64,000 nt of DNA from Azorinus chamasolen. Taxonomy: Eukaryota; Mollusca; Bivalvia; Cardiida; Solecurtidae. The notes below the pieces were generated by a model, which was given only the letters and a program-made list of their open reading frames with translations, ran no database searches and had not been told where the DNA came from. Shown one piece after another: positions 46,048-58,135 of the stretch (position 1 is the first letter of the stretch; every line of letters starts with the position of its first letter). A program made the translations under genes and the position numbers. The stretch lies in assembly GCA_963576725.1 (NCBI GenBank), contig OY755243.1:39665243-39729242 (forward strand). The letters are read 5' to 3'.

Positions 46048-46276
46048 TTAACTCGTTCCCTCATAGGCTATTTTTTAGATCCAACCACTTTGAATAAATC
46101 TACCGAAAAGGAGCATTAATTAGAGAAAAGGCATATTTTAGAATTTTGTAGTTTGCAACCATTGTGATAAATAGAGCATTGGTCCTATAGGAGAAAATGC
46201 TCTATTTATCACAATGATTTCAACAGGTGACTTTTACAGAGGCATAGAAAGGCGTATTTATGGAGGAAAGGGTTAA
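46048..46276. mobile_element. F2 palindromic MITE, TTAA-flanked
   Basis: TTAACTCGTTCCCTCATAGG to GGAGGAAAGGGTTAA. Core CATTGTGATAAATAGAGCAT, TGGTCCTATAGGAGAAAATG. Complete. Confidence 0.88.
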
Positions 46277-46297
46277 TTGTTGGCATGTGTTTAATTT

Positions 46298-46498
46298 TTA
46301 ACTCTTTCCCTGTTAAATGTTTATTCAAAAAGAAGATGGCACATTGTAGCCATTTTAGAATGTAAAGAAACCGATCTAACAAATTCCATTAGCAAACAGA
46401 GCAGACCCTAATCAGACGGCTCCTATAGGAGCTGTCTGATCTGGGTCTACTCTGTTTGCAGATGCATGAAAACATGTTTATATGAGGGAAAGGGTTAA
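46298..46498 (-). mobile_element. F1 palindromic MITE, TTAA-flanked
   Basis: TTAACTCTTTCCCTGTTAAA to GAGGGAAAGGGTTAA. Core at 46392-46460: GCAGACCCTAATCAGACGGC, TCCTATAGGAGCTGTCTGAT, CTGGGTCTACTC. It starts only 21 bases after the preceding F2 element. Confidence 0.9.
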
Positions 46499-47559
46499 GA
46501 TATGTGGTAGCGTAATGCAGGAATTCTTTGTTTTGTCCTACATTAAACAGCCAGTTGCCTTTTTAACTGTCTACCTGATGAATATTCATTCAAGACTCTG
46601 CCAACTATTACTGGTACATGTAAATGAATTATTTTAATTCTTGTACAAAAACTATAAAATAAGATAGTTGATGGCTAAAGAACAAGACCAGACAGCCCTT
46701 ACAGCAGCTGCATGTATATTGTTTGAGTCTACTCTGTTTGCAAAGACATACAAAAGATTATCTGGTAAAGAGTTAAAAAGCATGTAAAAAAAAAAGAGCT
46801 GTTTTTGTTTTTTTAATGCATGATCTTACAGAGGAATAGATATGGTAAGATGCATAAGCTAAAACTTTTTAAAAATAGCTTCTTTATTTCCCCACCAAAC
46901 CCCATGTTGTGACCACTATTTAGATTTTAAAGAATCTTCTCATCAAGCAGTTACTAAGAGTGATCTTAACATAGAGTTTGGTGTAGAAAGAAGAATTTAA
47001 ATACATGTACACACCTTTATCTATAGCACTAAACTTTCACTGCCGAATGATGTCTTCTGCATCCTTTGTCGTCTACTGCAATTTTCATTTTTGTCTCAAA
47101 AAACAAGTCACAGTAACAAACAGTTTGGATCCTGATGAGACTTAAGTTTCTCAGTGTCTAATCTGGATTCAAACTGTTTGCATAAGTAATCATAGATGCG
47201 ACATTGGCAGTGAAAGAGGTAAACTGCTTGGGTCCTAATCATAATGAGGCAGCCTGTAACTGATTGTTATTTGGAATCAAAGAGTTGGCAAATGTTGACA
47301 GCATTTCATGTGTTATAGATCTATGGCAGTGTTCTTTATATACTGGGTATCACAGTTTGTAGTGCTGAGATGTGTATGTCTATAAGCAGCAATAAGAATA
47401 CCTTGACACTTTGAATGCTGATGCTTCATCATTGTTTAACCCTTTACCTCTAGAAATAATTCCTTCATGGATATTAATGAGCTTGACTCTGATAATGGCA
47501 CACAAACAATTGACATTTTGACCATGCTTGAAACTATGGTATTAGATCCATGTAATTGC
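46499..47559. other. Downstream of XKR: decayed F1/F3 pieces, no gene
   Basis: An F1-like decayed copy lies at about 46565-46775 (CTGATGAATATTCATTCAAG, AGTCTACTCTGTTTGCAAAG). AT-rich sequence follows. A weak hairpin at about 47125-47180 has CAAACAGTTTGGATCCTGAT and the inverse AATCTGGATTCAAACTGTTT. An F1 left arm begins at about 47440. Nothing coding. Confidence 0.5.
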
Positions 47560-47862
47560 TTAACCCTTTACCTGTTCTATATTCATGTAAAATATGACAT
47601 CATGAATGTTCATTAGCTGAATTTTTATAATGTAAATTTTTGCTTTTACAAAAACTGTAGAATCAAGCAAAGCAGAGCAGACCCTGGTCCAGCAGGAGCC
47701 GTCTGATCTGGGTCTACTCTTTGCAAAGGCATGAAAAAGCATTTATATGAGGGAAAGGGTAAGGCAAATAGAGCAGGTCCTGATCAGACGGTACTACAGG
47801 ACCAGTTTGATCAGGTCTACTCTGCTTGCAAAGGCGTCTACATGAGGTAACGGGTAAACAAG
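47560..47862 (-). mobile_element. F1 MITE followed directly by a second F1 core
   Basis: TTAACCCTTTACCTGTTCTA, core GCAGAGCAGACCCTGGTCCA, GCAGGAGCCGTCTGATCTGG (heart deleted), end GAGGGAAAGGGTAA at 47762. A second hairpin (GCAAATAGAGCAGGTCCTGA, GGTACTACAGGACC, GATCAGGTCTACTCTG) follows at 47765-47860. Confidence 0.75.
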
Positions 47863-48147
47863 TAACTTTAACGAACTGAAAATTGAAAGTGGTTCTGAAT
47901 CACAAACCATGCAGAAGTTGATCAGAGGGCCTCTTCATTTAACTTATTTCCAGCATTCAAAGAGTCAAGATTGTACCTAATGACAAATATATATGTATTT
48001 ACTTCTAAAATCTATAAGGAAAATTATTTTATATATTAGTATTATACTATACATGTATATTATGGTAATGGGTGCATTGTTTTGTTATAGAATTGATTTC
48101 CTCTATGTTTTTATTATTTTCTGCAATTTCAATGTCGACTCTAAGTG

Positions 48148-48390
48148 TTAACGCTTTACATCATGCATGTGAGAAATAATGATGTCATGAATGTTTATCA
48201 GCTAAATTTTTATAATGGCATATATATAGCGGATGTTTTGGTCATGGCATAAACAGTAGAATCAGATCTATATAATTCCGTAAGCAAACAGAAGATCCTG
48301 ATCAGATGGCTCCTTCAGGAGCCTTCTGATCTGGGTCTGCTCTGTTTGCAAAGGTGTGAAGAAGCCTTTCCTATCAGGTAAAGGGGTCAA
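48148..48390 (-). mobile_element. F1 palindromic MITE
   Basis: TTAACGCTTTACATCATGCA to TCAGGTAAAGGGGTCAA. Core at about 48283-48350: GCAAACAGAAGATCCTGATC, AGATGGCTCCTTCAGGAGCC, TTCTGATCTGGGTCTGC. Confidence 0.8.
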
Positions 48391-49401
48391 AAGTAAGGTG
48401 ATGGACATGTGTAATTTGAAATTTCTAGGATGAACAAAAGCTTACAAGATCAAGATCATACCTGATAAGTTGAGTTTTATAAACAATTAGTGGCAACTGA
48501 GATCAAGATCAGTCATTTTGAATGGCATCGTTTTCTTAAAAACATTTCTCGGTAAGTAATAGTCCGATCCTAATGAAACTTCACATGAACATTGCTGGTT
48601 ATGTGCAGATGTGCATTCAACTTTTGGTTTTTAAAATGTTACCATGATAAAGGAATGGTGGGCTTTCGTCGAAATTTAGATATTGTTCTATTTTGCTGAA
48701 AATTGGTGTGATGGGATATTTGGGTATCCCAAACTCAATTGTAGGTGTTTCGAAAGAGTTGGTACCAACTTACCATGGTAACAGAGTGGTGCCTCTGATT
48801 TGTCGAATTTTAAATATTAGATTTTGCTGAAAATTGTTAAGGAGGGGTACTCCACTCTTAAAAGCAGATGTTTCAAAAGTGTTGGTTGCCATGTTAACCT
48901 TGTGATGGCCTGTGATTGGTGACTATTTAGATATTTTGCTCATCAATACCCATTGACCGTTTGTTTGGAGGACATTCTGGAACAGATTCCGTTAAAATTT
49001 GAAAATTCATGTGATAAAGGATTATCTTCATTTGTGGACACTGTGTTGATAGGGACACTTTGTTTCTCTTCTCATGATCATATTGATATTGCCAGTGCAA
49101 TGGGTCATGATGGGATAAAGGTATTCATATATTTGCAAACAGTGTAGATCCAATCAACTGCTGCTTTGATATACATGTGTATTACATGTGGTATCTGATC
49201 TGGGTCTGCAGGATATTTGGATAAAAATGGTAAATACTCTGTGATCACTTCGCTTCAAACATATGCCTTTTGATGACTTCGTAAGCAGGGTAGACTCAGA
49301 CCAGATACTCCTATAGGAACCATCTGATCAGGGTCTGCTCTGTTTTCTCGTGGAATTTTATAGAATGCATTCTATAGTTTTCTTTCATGTCCAAAACTTC
49401 C
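48391..49401. other. Degenerate tandem repeat and F1 fragments, no gene
   Basis: About 48540-48960 has irregular units with TTTGCTGAAAATTG and GTTGGTACCAACTTACCATG, of the kind that forms periodic bivalve repeats; no long ORF. Decayed F1 cores lie at about 49128-49212 and 49285-49345 (GGTAGACTCAGACCAGATAC, TCCTATAGGAACCATCTGAT). Confidence 0.5.
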
Positions 49402-49646
49402 CTTTTTATGCCTCCAACGGCGTAGTAATCGCATTGTCACTCCTTCTGTCCATCGGTCTGTCCTTCCATCCATCCGTCCCAAATTTCGTGTCCCTTTTTT
49501 ATCTGTGAATGGATTTCAAAATAACCTGGCACAAATGTTCACCACACAAAGACGATGTGTCGCATTCAACTCCATGGGTCAAAGGTCAAGGTCATCCTTC
49601 AGAGTCAAATATCGGGGGCATAGTGTTTCACAAACACATCTTGTAA
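49402..49646 (+). repeat. TTTTTATGCCTCC element, short version
   Basis: TTTTTATGCCTCCAACGGCG start, CCATCCATCCGTCCC run, CAAAGGTCAAGGTCATCC, end GGGGGCATAGTGTTTCACAA, ACACATCTTGT. Same class as 33000-33370 and 53085-53471. Confidence 0.8.
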
Positions 49647-49879
49647 ATTTTACATTACAAACATTTAGCTAATGAATAATTATGAAGTGAAAACATTGCA
49701 CAGATCTATTCATTGGATACTACATGTATCTAGATTTATATTGCATGGCCATGTGTTCAACCAACTTTTCTTCTCTTTGGACATAAGGTTGTCTTAGGAT
49801 CTGATTATTTTAAACATGTATCATGGTTTGATTAGAAACACTTCCTCCTTTCCCCCTGTTTTACATACTCAGTATTCAA

Positions 49880-51195
49880 GCAAAGGTTTAAACCCTTTCA
49901 CAATTGCTTATTCATGTAATAAATAATGACATTATGAATATTTATTTAGCTGATTTTTTATGATGGCATATATACACAGGGTATTGTGGTTCTGGTAGAA
50001 TCTGTAGAGTCAGATCTGTTGTAATTTCTTAGGCAAACAGACCAGAAGCTGATCAGACAGCTCTGGATCTACTCTGTTTGCAAAGGCGTGAAAATGGTGT
50101 TTAATGTGAAGCAAAGGTTAAACTCTTTACACCATAAATATGCCTTGAACCGTTTCCCGGTTCTATATTTATTCCAAATTTCAAATATTCATGGACAAAA
50201 TAGTGATAATGAAATATGGAAGATGGAACATTGTAGCCATTTTAGAAATTAAAGAAACAGATCTCTATATTCCGTTAACAAACAGAGCAGACCCTGATGA
50301 TAAGGTTTTATAGGAGCTGTCAGATCTGGGTCTACTGTGATTGCAAATGCATGAAAACACATTTATATGAAAGAAAGGGTTATTGCTATTTTAAACAAAA
50401 CAGATCCAGATAAGATGGCTCCTGTAGGAGCAGTCTTATCAAGGTCTGCTGTTTTTGCTGATGGAGTGATATAGATCTGATTCTGCAGTTTTTTGCCATG
50501 GTCAAATTTCCCGTGTTCATGTCTCATTACAATTTTTTTTTAAAAATCAATCTAATTGATATACATGTACATGATGTCATGTACTTTAAATAAATATTTA
50601 TTGAGTAAAGGGTTAACCTGATTCTGATGAAACTCTATGCAAAAGGCATAAGTTTTTACTTTGAAAGAATCTGCAACTTTTGTGAAAAGATAACTTGTTT
50701 GAACTCTATGAACAAAACAATTTTATATTGTGAAAGAAACTGGAGAATCAGGTTTACATTATATCAAAAGCAAACGGAGCAGACCCTGATCAGACAGCTC
50801 CTACAGGGGCTGTCTGATCTGGGTCTTCTCTGTTTGCAAAGGCGTAGAAAGGCATATGTGTGAAGTAAAGGGTTAACTTAGGAATGGAGCACCTTAAAAT
50901 CAGTTTGGAGGCTGTTATTGAAGACAACTAATGTGCACTTAGGGCGAAGTTTTGTGACCTCTTTCCCAGAAGTATTCCTTAAAAAGATCCCTTTAACCTG
51001 TTACCTGATGAATATTCAAATGACTTCATTTAAACGTGTTTTCACGCAATTGCAAACAAGACCCAGATCAGACGGCTCCTATAGGAGCCGTCTGATCAGG
51101 GTCTGCTCTGTTTGCTATTGGAATTTGAAAGATCTGTTTCTTTAGTTTTTAAAATGGCTATTTGGATTAAACATAGAACAGGGAAAGGGTTAATT
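49880..51195. mobile_element. Cluster of five F1 MITEs
   Basis: Copies at about 49888-50120 (core GCAAACAGACCAGAAGCTGA), 50144-50382 (core GCAGACCCTGATGATAAGGT), 50395-50615 (core GATGGCTCCTGTAGGAGCAG, end AGTAAAGGGTTAA), 50755-50877 (core CAGACAGCTCCTACAGGGGC, end AAGTAAAGGGTTAA) and 50994-51195 (core ACGGCTCCTATAGGAGCCGT, end AACAGGGAAAGGGTTAA). Both orientations occur, judged from the fixed stem mismatches. Confidence 0.8.
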
Positions 51196-51595
51196 GAATT
51201 TTTTTTATAATGGTAATAATTATTAACAAGGAAACTTTTGGCCTTGAAATAATGGTAAAGAGAACTTTTGGCCATGAAATAATGGTAATAATTATGAACA
51301 AGGAAACTTTTGGCCATGAAATAAACGGTGATTATTTCTTACATGAATATTCAAAAGGTAAATCCTCGTGTGAAAGCATTGATTATCTTGAATTAGTGCT
51401 GTATATTTTCTTTAATAGCTATTATATAAACCTTACTTCATAGATACACCTTACAATGTCTTTGGAAACAGTGAACCTAGATCAGACAGCTGTCTGGTCA
51501 GGATCTGCTCTGTATGTGTATGGAATTATATAGATCTGAACATAGTGTTTGCCACGGCCAAATTGGGTTCATATCATTGTAAAAAGAATCGTCTA
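51196..51595. other. Short direct repeats and an F1 fragment
   Basis: GGAAACTTTTGGCCATGAAA then TAATGGTAATAATTA repeats three times at about 51205-51330. A decayed F1 core lies at about 51468-51530. Non-coding. Confidence 0.6.
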
Positions 51596-51799
51596 CAGTA
51601 AAAACTCGATACTATGAAATTTTAGTAATGAAGAAATTATTTCTTTGTTGGCAGGTGGCTGCTTAATGCAGGGTGAAAGTCATACAAAAAGCTCCTCTAG
51701 GAGCTTTCTGTATGACCTTCACCCTGCATTAAACTGCCATCTGTGTCAAAGATCAATAATGATACATACTTGAGTGCTAATAGTATCAAGTTTTTACTG
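51596..51799. mobile_element. F3 pogo-like hairpin MITE, complete
   Basis: CAGTAAAAACTCGATACTAT to GTATCAAGTTTTTACTG, TA-flanked. Core AGGGTGAAAGTCATACAAAA, AGCTCCTCTAGGAGCT, TTCTGTATGACCTTCACCCT. Confidence 0.88.
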
Positions 51800-52234
51800 T
51801 AATTAATATATATGATATACTGAGAAAGAGATAAGGACATGTAATTCTAATTATGTCATTTTACTTGGTTCCTATATTGCTTATATAACCATCATTCCCT
51901 TGAATGTGTTCACAATACATTTCAAAATCAGGATTGGTATCAAACAAATATAATTATTTACATTTTCCAACATTCTTGTTTTGTAAAAAAAAATTACATT
52001 GTTATACCACTTATGGGGAAATTGGACAGATTGACAAAAATTACCCTATACTTTAAGATAAATCAAACGAGTACTTAGGATTTTGAAATTGTCAATAAGT
52101 ATTGATATTTATAAAGATGATGTTAACCTTTTATTTATGCAAACTCTCACCTATTATGAATGTCAAGTAAACTTTTGTATTAAAGATAAAAAATAAGGAA
52201 ATTTATTGCTTAAGCAACAAAGAATAAGATGTGT

Positions 52235-52310
52235 AACACATAAGCAAAGAGCAGACTGGGATCAGACAACACCTGAAGGAGCTGCCTGATCTGGGTCTAC
52301 TTTGTAATGC
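52235..52310 (-). repeat. F1 hairpin core, decayed
   Basis: AAGCAAAGAGCAGACTGGGA, TCAGACAACACCTGAAGGAG, CTGCCTGATCTGGGTCTACT. Confidence 0.7.
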
Positions 52311-52661
52311 ATAAAACAGCGGGAACATGGAATAACAGGTTAAGTTTCTGTCTGCAATGTTTAAGTATCAAAATTTGAATGAATAGGTCATTAGAGAATC
52401 CAAACATGTAAATTTGAATTTGATCAAAAGTGTTGTTGATAAATTTTCTTGCAGACACATATTGCAATATTTTGTAGCTAATGCATGTTAGGATTCTTGT
52501 ATTTTCCTTTGTACATGCAGTGTTGTAATCCAATGTTCATGAAATAAAGACAGCTTATAAAAAACAATTGTGCTTACTTTTTACAATTTGGCCATATTTA
52601 TTTACATTTGAATCTTGACTTATAGAATAGATTTTGTATTTCATCAAATAAATTAAAGTCT

Positions 52662-52884
52662 TTAACCAATTCCCTAGAAGTATATTGACACCTCTGTAAA
52701 AGTTCATTTTTGAAATCATTTTGATATAGAGCATTTGCTTTATAGTAGCAAATGCTCCATTTACCACAATAGTTTCAAAACTACATACTTCTTAAAAAAA
52801 TTCCTTTTCCTGGTAAATTCTCCTTTTCAGTAAGTTGATTCAAAGAGGTTGGGTCCAAAAATAGCCTATAAGGGAATAGGCTAA
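52662..52884. mobile_element. F2 palindromic MITE, decayed ends
   Basis: TTAACCAATTCCCTAGAAGT to AGGGAATAGGCTAA. Core TATAGAGCATTTGCTTTATA, GTAGCAAATGCTCCATTTAC. AT-rich sequence with no content precedes it (52311-52661). Confidence 0.8.
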
Positions 52885-53084
52885 CTCTACTAGTTTGCAA
52901 GCTAGCCACAAATTCATGATAACCTTAGCGAAAAGCTTTGGTCCAGCTGAGATGCAGATCATGTTTTTTGTAGCAGCCAATTACTAAATGTGCAAAGAGC
53001 ATACCAGGTATGTTACATTCAGGACTTTGGCTTTAGCAGGGTGACATTTGGGGATTACTTCTTGGTCGTTCATCTGTCTGTTGT

Positions 53085-53471
53085 CATGCTTTTTATGTCC
53101 AGATCTGATCTTGGGGGCATATTGATTTTGCCCTATCGGTCTGTTTGCTTGTTTGTCACCAACTTTAACATTGGTCATAACTTTTGAGCCAGTTCAGATA
53201 GAGACTTGACATGCGGCATGCATATGTATCTCGTAAAGCTGCACATTTTGAGAGGTGACATGTCAAGGTAAGAGGTCAAATATATAGGTCAGATCACTGA
53301 CTTTTAACATTGACCATAACTTTTGAACCAGTAGAGAAAGAGACGATTTTTGGCATGCATGTGTATCTTATGATGCTGCGCATTTTGAGGGGCTGACATT
53401 TCAAGGTCAAGGTCATCCTTCGGTGTCAAACGTCATATCAGGGGCAGAGTGTTTTACAAACACATCTTGTT
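53085..53471 (+). repeat. TTTTTATG/CATCTTGT element
   Basis: TTTTTATGTCCAGATCTGAT, CTTGGGGGCATATTGATTTT, two units with AACATTGGTCATAACTTTTG, then GGTCAAGGTCATCCTTCGGT, end CAAACACATCTTGTTTT. Same class as 49402-49646. Confidence 0.8.
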
Positions 53472-53599
53472 TTCATCACACTTCCACCAGAAGGCAACAC
53501 ACTTATTCCTCCAAACACGCATCACTGATGTTTATAAGTTACATGTACAACATAAAGTAACATCCTTCTAAATTTACCACTTTATAAATCAACATAGAT

Positions 53600-55130
53600 G
53601 TCTTTAAAAGCAGGTGATTGCTTAATGCAGGATGAAAGTAATGCAGAAAGTTCCTGCACCCTAATATCTCCATCACAATTACACTCCATGGCAATCACAG
53701 CTGTGAAGATTTTTTCCAAACCTGGCCATTTATGAGAAATTTGGATTTTATGCATCTGTTTATCATTCACGAGAGCACAATTCTGTGAAAAATAAAACGG
53801 ATCATGTTGGGATATGCACAACTACATGTATATAGCGTAGTGAGCACAACTGTAAAGTTTTTTCCAAACCTGACCTGACCTGCCATTTTATGCAAATTTT
53901 AAGCCATTCAAAGGGAAAAATAATTGAACCAGATCATCCTGATAATATGCACTACACTTCATGGTGATCAATGCTGTTGAGTGTTACTGCAATCTGCAAA
54001 ACCATTTATGATAAAGTTGATTTTATGCAAATTCAAGGGATTTACTTTGAAAAATAATCGAAACAGATTATCCTGGTGATATGCACACATGCGCTTGAAA
54101 TCATTGCTGTAGAGATTTTTTGAAATTTGCCCAGGCATTTAATTTATGAGAAATTGGATTTTATTCAAATTCTTAATAATTCAAGGGGACATAACTCAGA
54201 AAAATAATCAAAACCTGATCAAGTACAAATTCAATGTCTCCCTCCTCACTATGTGTGTGTGTGTGTGGGGGGGGGGGGGCATAACTAGGCTTTAAGACCC
54301 AGAAATATACCCCATTTATCCGTCAGAGACAGTTTTTCATTGAAACTGTAAATATTTTCTACCATAACAGAATGTAGGCCTCCAAGTATCACTCACATTG
54401 ACATTGGAACACCTGAGTGAAAGCGTAATGTTATTGTCGAATATTGCGTGTCCGGAGTAATTTCTCAGAAGTTTTATGGAGTTTTTCTATGAAACGTTGT
54501 GTAAATGTTAAGTAGCATAAGGACATCCTTCTCTGCAAGTATCATTTATATTAGCTTTGGTACTTTCCTGTGTTAAGACCTTTCCAATAATATCATTGTT
54601 TTTGCCATGTTACCTTGACCTTTGACCTACTTTTGCAAAATGCCGAAAAAGGGCTTCCATACTTTGTGTAAATGTTAAGTAGCACAAGGACATCCTGCTC
54701 TGCAAGTACCATTAATTAGTTTTGGTATTTTCCTGTCTTAAGACTTTTCCAACCACACCATTGTTTTTACCATGTGACCTTGACCTACTTTTGCAAAAAA
54801 ATCTTTAAATGCCTATGGCATTGCAACCAATAGGCCTAGGGCTTCCATACTTGGTATGACCATGCCAACATGTTTGCCTTTCTGACATTGACCTTGGACC
54901 GACTTTTGCAAGTCTTTAAATGCATATAACATTGGAACCAATAAGCCTAGGGCTTCCATACTTGGTATGCATCTTTCCTGTCTGAAGACCTTCCAACCAT
55001 ACCAGTTTTTTGCCCTTCTGACCTTCACCATTGACCTACTTTTGCAAAAAAATCTCACTGCCCATTACATTGGGACCAATAGACACAGGGCTTCCATACT
55101 TGGTATGTATCGTTCTTGTTTATTAATCTT
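53600..55130. repeat. Two periodic AT-rich repeat fields
   Basis: 53600-54240: diverged units of about 125-135 bp (GATATGCACA, GATTTTATGCAAATTC, GAAAAATAATCG), preceded by half of an F3 core at 53605-53655. 54255-54280: TG/G microsatellite. 54400-55110: diverged units with GGGCTTCCATACTTGGTATG, TTTTGCAAAAAAATCT and TGACCTTGACCTACTTTTGC. No gene. Confidence 0.65.
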
Positions 55131-56040
55131 TTTAATGTGCTGAAAATTGGTATTTGGTTGCAGTTTGGTTCTGATACAGATGCAGTTAAGTTTAAATTGA
55201 AAATTGAATTTCTTTTTCAATATGACACGTTTTAGACTTAATTTTTAAACAGGGGAGCATCAGGTGACTTTGACACCATTTCTGGTTTCCTTTTCGTTGA
55301 ATGGGATGAGGATTTGTGTAGGAACGTGGACAGGTATCAGGATGGCACACACCTAGCATATGGCCAACCAGCATCCCTCATTGTCTGCTTCGACCTCAGT
55401 TGTTTCTAAAATTTTCAGGGCTGATGATGTCACTGCTGCAGAGGTTCCGGTTACCAATCCTACACCTCTTTCTCTTTCTGACTCAGCTCTGAGTGTATTT
55501 CAATACCACTTTTAGATTGTTCTTTCTTTGACAAGTCTGGAAGCTCTGAAAAACCTATCAATTTTCACCTTCCTTCAACGGACCGTTCCCACTACTGGTC
55601 CACTCCGAGTAACATGATGTATGTGCCCCTTTCTGTACGGTGAACATGAGATTTAATAGTTTTTCCATACATACTATACTCCTGGATACATATAGAAAAT
55701 CTGTACATTGGACCATTTCCACTATATAGTGTAGTTAGTTATTTAAAAAATTCTAAATACCTGGAGTTATTCCCCTTGGTTATTTTTGCAATTTCTTCAG
55801 ATAACTCCTTCAATATTCAATGGAATTTTTACATACTTGCATGGATGACTGATATTGATGTACAGTCGTGCATACATATAGATAACTTGGATTGTATTCT
55901 TTATTCTTGAGTTATGCCCCTTTACTTAATTTCTTTAGCTAAACTCTTGTGCAATTTAGTTTTTTACCCTTAATTAACTTTTACTTTTATTAGTCTTAAT
56001 AAAACTCCTAGACAAATATGCATCAGGTTTTTATCTACCC
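55131..56040. other. No gene or named repeat recognised
   Basis: AT-rich. Short open frames only (for example 60 codons on the minus strand at 55192-55374) with no family resemblance. The sequence at 55570-56030 looks like further diverged periodic repeat (ATTTCTTCAGATAACTCC, ATGCCCCTTTACTT). Confidence 0.45.
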
Positions 56041-56180
56041 TTAACCCTTTCCTTCATAGGCTATTTTTAGACCCAACCTCTTTGAATAAATATACCGAAA
56101 AGGAGCATTAACTAGAGAAAATGAGTTTTTTAGACTCTTACAGAGGCGTAGAAAGGCGTATTTATGGAGGAAAGGGTTAA
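56041..56180. mobile_element. F2 MITE with hairpin deleted
   Basis: TTAACCCTTTCCTTCATAGG to GGAGGAAAGGGTTAA, both ends intact, but the whole palindrome is missing between AGTTTTTTAGAC and TCTTACAGAGGCG. A natural hairpin-less deletion derivative. Confidence 0.85.
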
Positions 56181-56354
56181 GCACAACTGGCCACTCTTAT
56201 CCTGTCCAATGAAGCTTGCTTAAGAAATGGGTTGTTCTTTGGGCGTATATTGCTCCGACAGTGCTACTGTAAACCAGGACATGGAGATTTCTTCAACAGA
56301 ACAATTGAGAAAGACTTTGGTGATTTGTAAACAGCAGTGGTGGGTATGACAGTT

Positions 56355-56533
56355 TAACCCAACCTCTTTGAATAAATCTACCTAAAAGGAGCATTAACTA
56401 TAGAAAAGGAACATTTCAGATTTGAATTTTGTAGTTTGAAACCATTGTGATAAATGTTCTATTTATCACAATGGTTTCAACAGGTGAATTTTGCAGAGGC
56501 GTCAAAAGGCGTCAATACGAGGGAATGAGTTTA
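56355..56533. mobile_element. F2 MITE, left end truncated
   Basis: AACCCAACCTCTTTGAATAA, hairpin AAACCATTGTGATAAATGTT, CTATTTATCACAATGGTTTC (heart deleted), end ACGAGGGAATGAGTTTA. Confidence 0.8.
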
Positions 56534-56814
56534 TAAAACAAAACAACAATACAGATAAATATTAATACATGTAACTTTATTTATGTTTAAAAATAATAGT
56601 CCACTTATTTATGTAGAATATGTCTTTTTTTTATTTATATACCATCGAAATCATAACAGATACTTTTAAATAGCTCTTAACAAAGGTCATTCATAACCTA
56701 GAATAAAACAAACCATAATTAACAATCATAAAAGCGAGTAATAAGTCATTTACAGCAACCATAATACAATACATTGGCTCAGAGGCCAGCTTACCAAGAT
56801 TGTACAGACAACTC
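56534..56814. other. AT-rich, nothing recognised
   Basis: No ORF, hairpin or repeat relation seen. Confidence 0.5.
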
Positions 56815-57175
56815 TATTTAACCCTTTACCTGATCAATATGCGGGAAAGAAATAATGACATCAGAATAACAAATGGACGAGAGAGACATATGATCTGGGT
56901 CTTCTCTATTTTCAAAGGCATAAACCCTTTACTCCATGAATACACCTTTCTACGCCTTTGCAAACAGAGTAGGCCCAGATCAGATGGCTCCTGTAGGAGC
57001 CGTCTGGTCAGGGTCTACTCTGTTTGCTAACGATATTATTATAGATATGATTCAACAGTTTCTACCATGGCCACAAATTTCTGTATCCAAGTGCTATAAT
57101 AACAAATTAATCTAATTCATAATATTCCTGACCTTGTTATTTCTTACAAGAATATTCATGCAGGAAAGGATTAAT
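56815..57175 (+). mobile_element. F1 MITE (possibly two partly merged copies)
   Basis: TTAACCCTTTACCTGATCAA start. At 56927 a second left end AAACCCTTTACTCCATGAAT leads to core 56962-57030 (AGTAGGCCCAGATCAGATGG, CTCCTGTAGGAGCCGTCTGG) and the end GCAGGAAAGGATTAA at about 57172. Confidence 0.8.
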
Positions 57176-57284
57176 AGGCATTCCTATCAGGTAAAGGTCA
57201 AGTACAAACAGTATAACTGAGTAGGAATCCTCTTGTCTTGAGTCTACCTCTGGTACAGTTTTCCTTATAATAGTTTCAGTGCCT

Positions 57285-57513
57285 TTAAATCTTTCCTCCA
57301 AAGGCTATTTTTAGACCAAACCTCTTTGAATGAATCTACCCAAAAGGAGCATTTACTAGAGGAAAGTAAAATTTTAGAAATTTGTAGTTTGAAACCATTG
57401 TGATAAATAGAGCATTTGCTCCTATAGGAGCAAATGTTTTATTTATCAAAATGGTTTCAAGAAGCAGTTATTACAGAGGCACAGAAATACGTATTTATGG
57501 AGAAAAGGGTTAA
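57285..57513. mobile_element. F2 palindromic MITE
   Basis: AATCTTTCCTCCAAAGGCTA to GAGAAAAGGGTTAA. Hairpin at about 57390-57455: ATAGAGCATTTGCTCCTATA, GGAGCAAATGTTTTATTTAT. Confidence 0.85.
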
Positions 57514-57514
57514 A

Positions 57515-57722
57515 TCTTTCCCTGTTGAAATATTCAAGTCAGAAATAATGACATCATGAATAGTTATTAGCTGATTTTTTTCACAATAGCATAATTATGT
57601 ACTCAGGATTTTTTGGTATACATGAAGAAACAATAGAGTTGGGTCTATCATAATATCATAAGCAAACAGAGCACACCCTGATCAGACAGCTACCACAGGA
57701 GTTTGTATGGGGGAAATGGTTA
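57515..57722 (-). mobile_element. F1 MITE, right stem truncated
   Basis: AATCTTTCCCTGTTGAAATA, GCAAACAGAGCACACCCTGA, TCAGACAGCTACCACAGGAG, end GGGGGAAATGGTTAA. It shares its left TTAA neighbourhood with the preceding F2. Confidence 0.75.
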
Positions 57723-57744
57723 ACTTTTACCACATGAACATTTA

Positions 57745-57974
57745 TTAACCCTTTCCTCCATAAATACGCCTTTCTACCCCTCTGTAAAAGTCACTTTCTG
57801 AAACCAATGTGATAAATAGAGCATTTGCTCCTATAGGAGCAAATGCTCTATTTATCACAATGGTTTCAAACAACAAAATTCAAAATTTTCCCTTTTTCTC
57901 TAGTTAATGCTCCTTTTCGGTAGATTCATTCAAAGTGGTTGGATCTAAAAATAGCCTATTAGGGAATGGGTTAA
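57745..57974. mobile_element. F2 palindromic MITE, TTAA-flanked, complete
   Basis: TTAACCCTTTCCTCCATAAA to AGGGAATGGGTTAA. Near-perfect hairpin at about 57800-57868 with GCATTTGCTCCTATAGGAGC, AAATGCTCTATTTATC. Confidence 0.9.
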
Positions 57975-58135
57975 AGAATTTATCATTTCATGAATATTCA
58001 TTCAATTTCTATACATGTAATAGCATTTGCAAAAAGTGAAGTTTTGGCCGTGGAAGAAACCGTAGAAATAGATCTACCGTAATTACCCTAAGTATTCGGA
58101 CACCTAATCTCCCCTCCAGTTTGTACAGCTGAATA

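Noticed and set aside
54255..54282. G-quadruplex regulatory site
   Set aside because: A TG run followed by a plain poly-G tract next to no gene; simple-sequence slippage, or assembly uncertainty, is enough.
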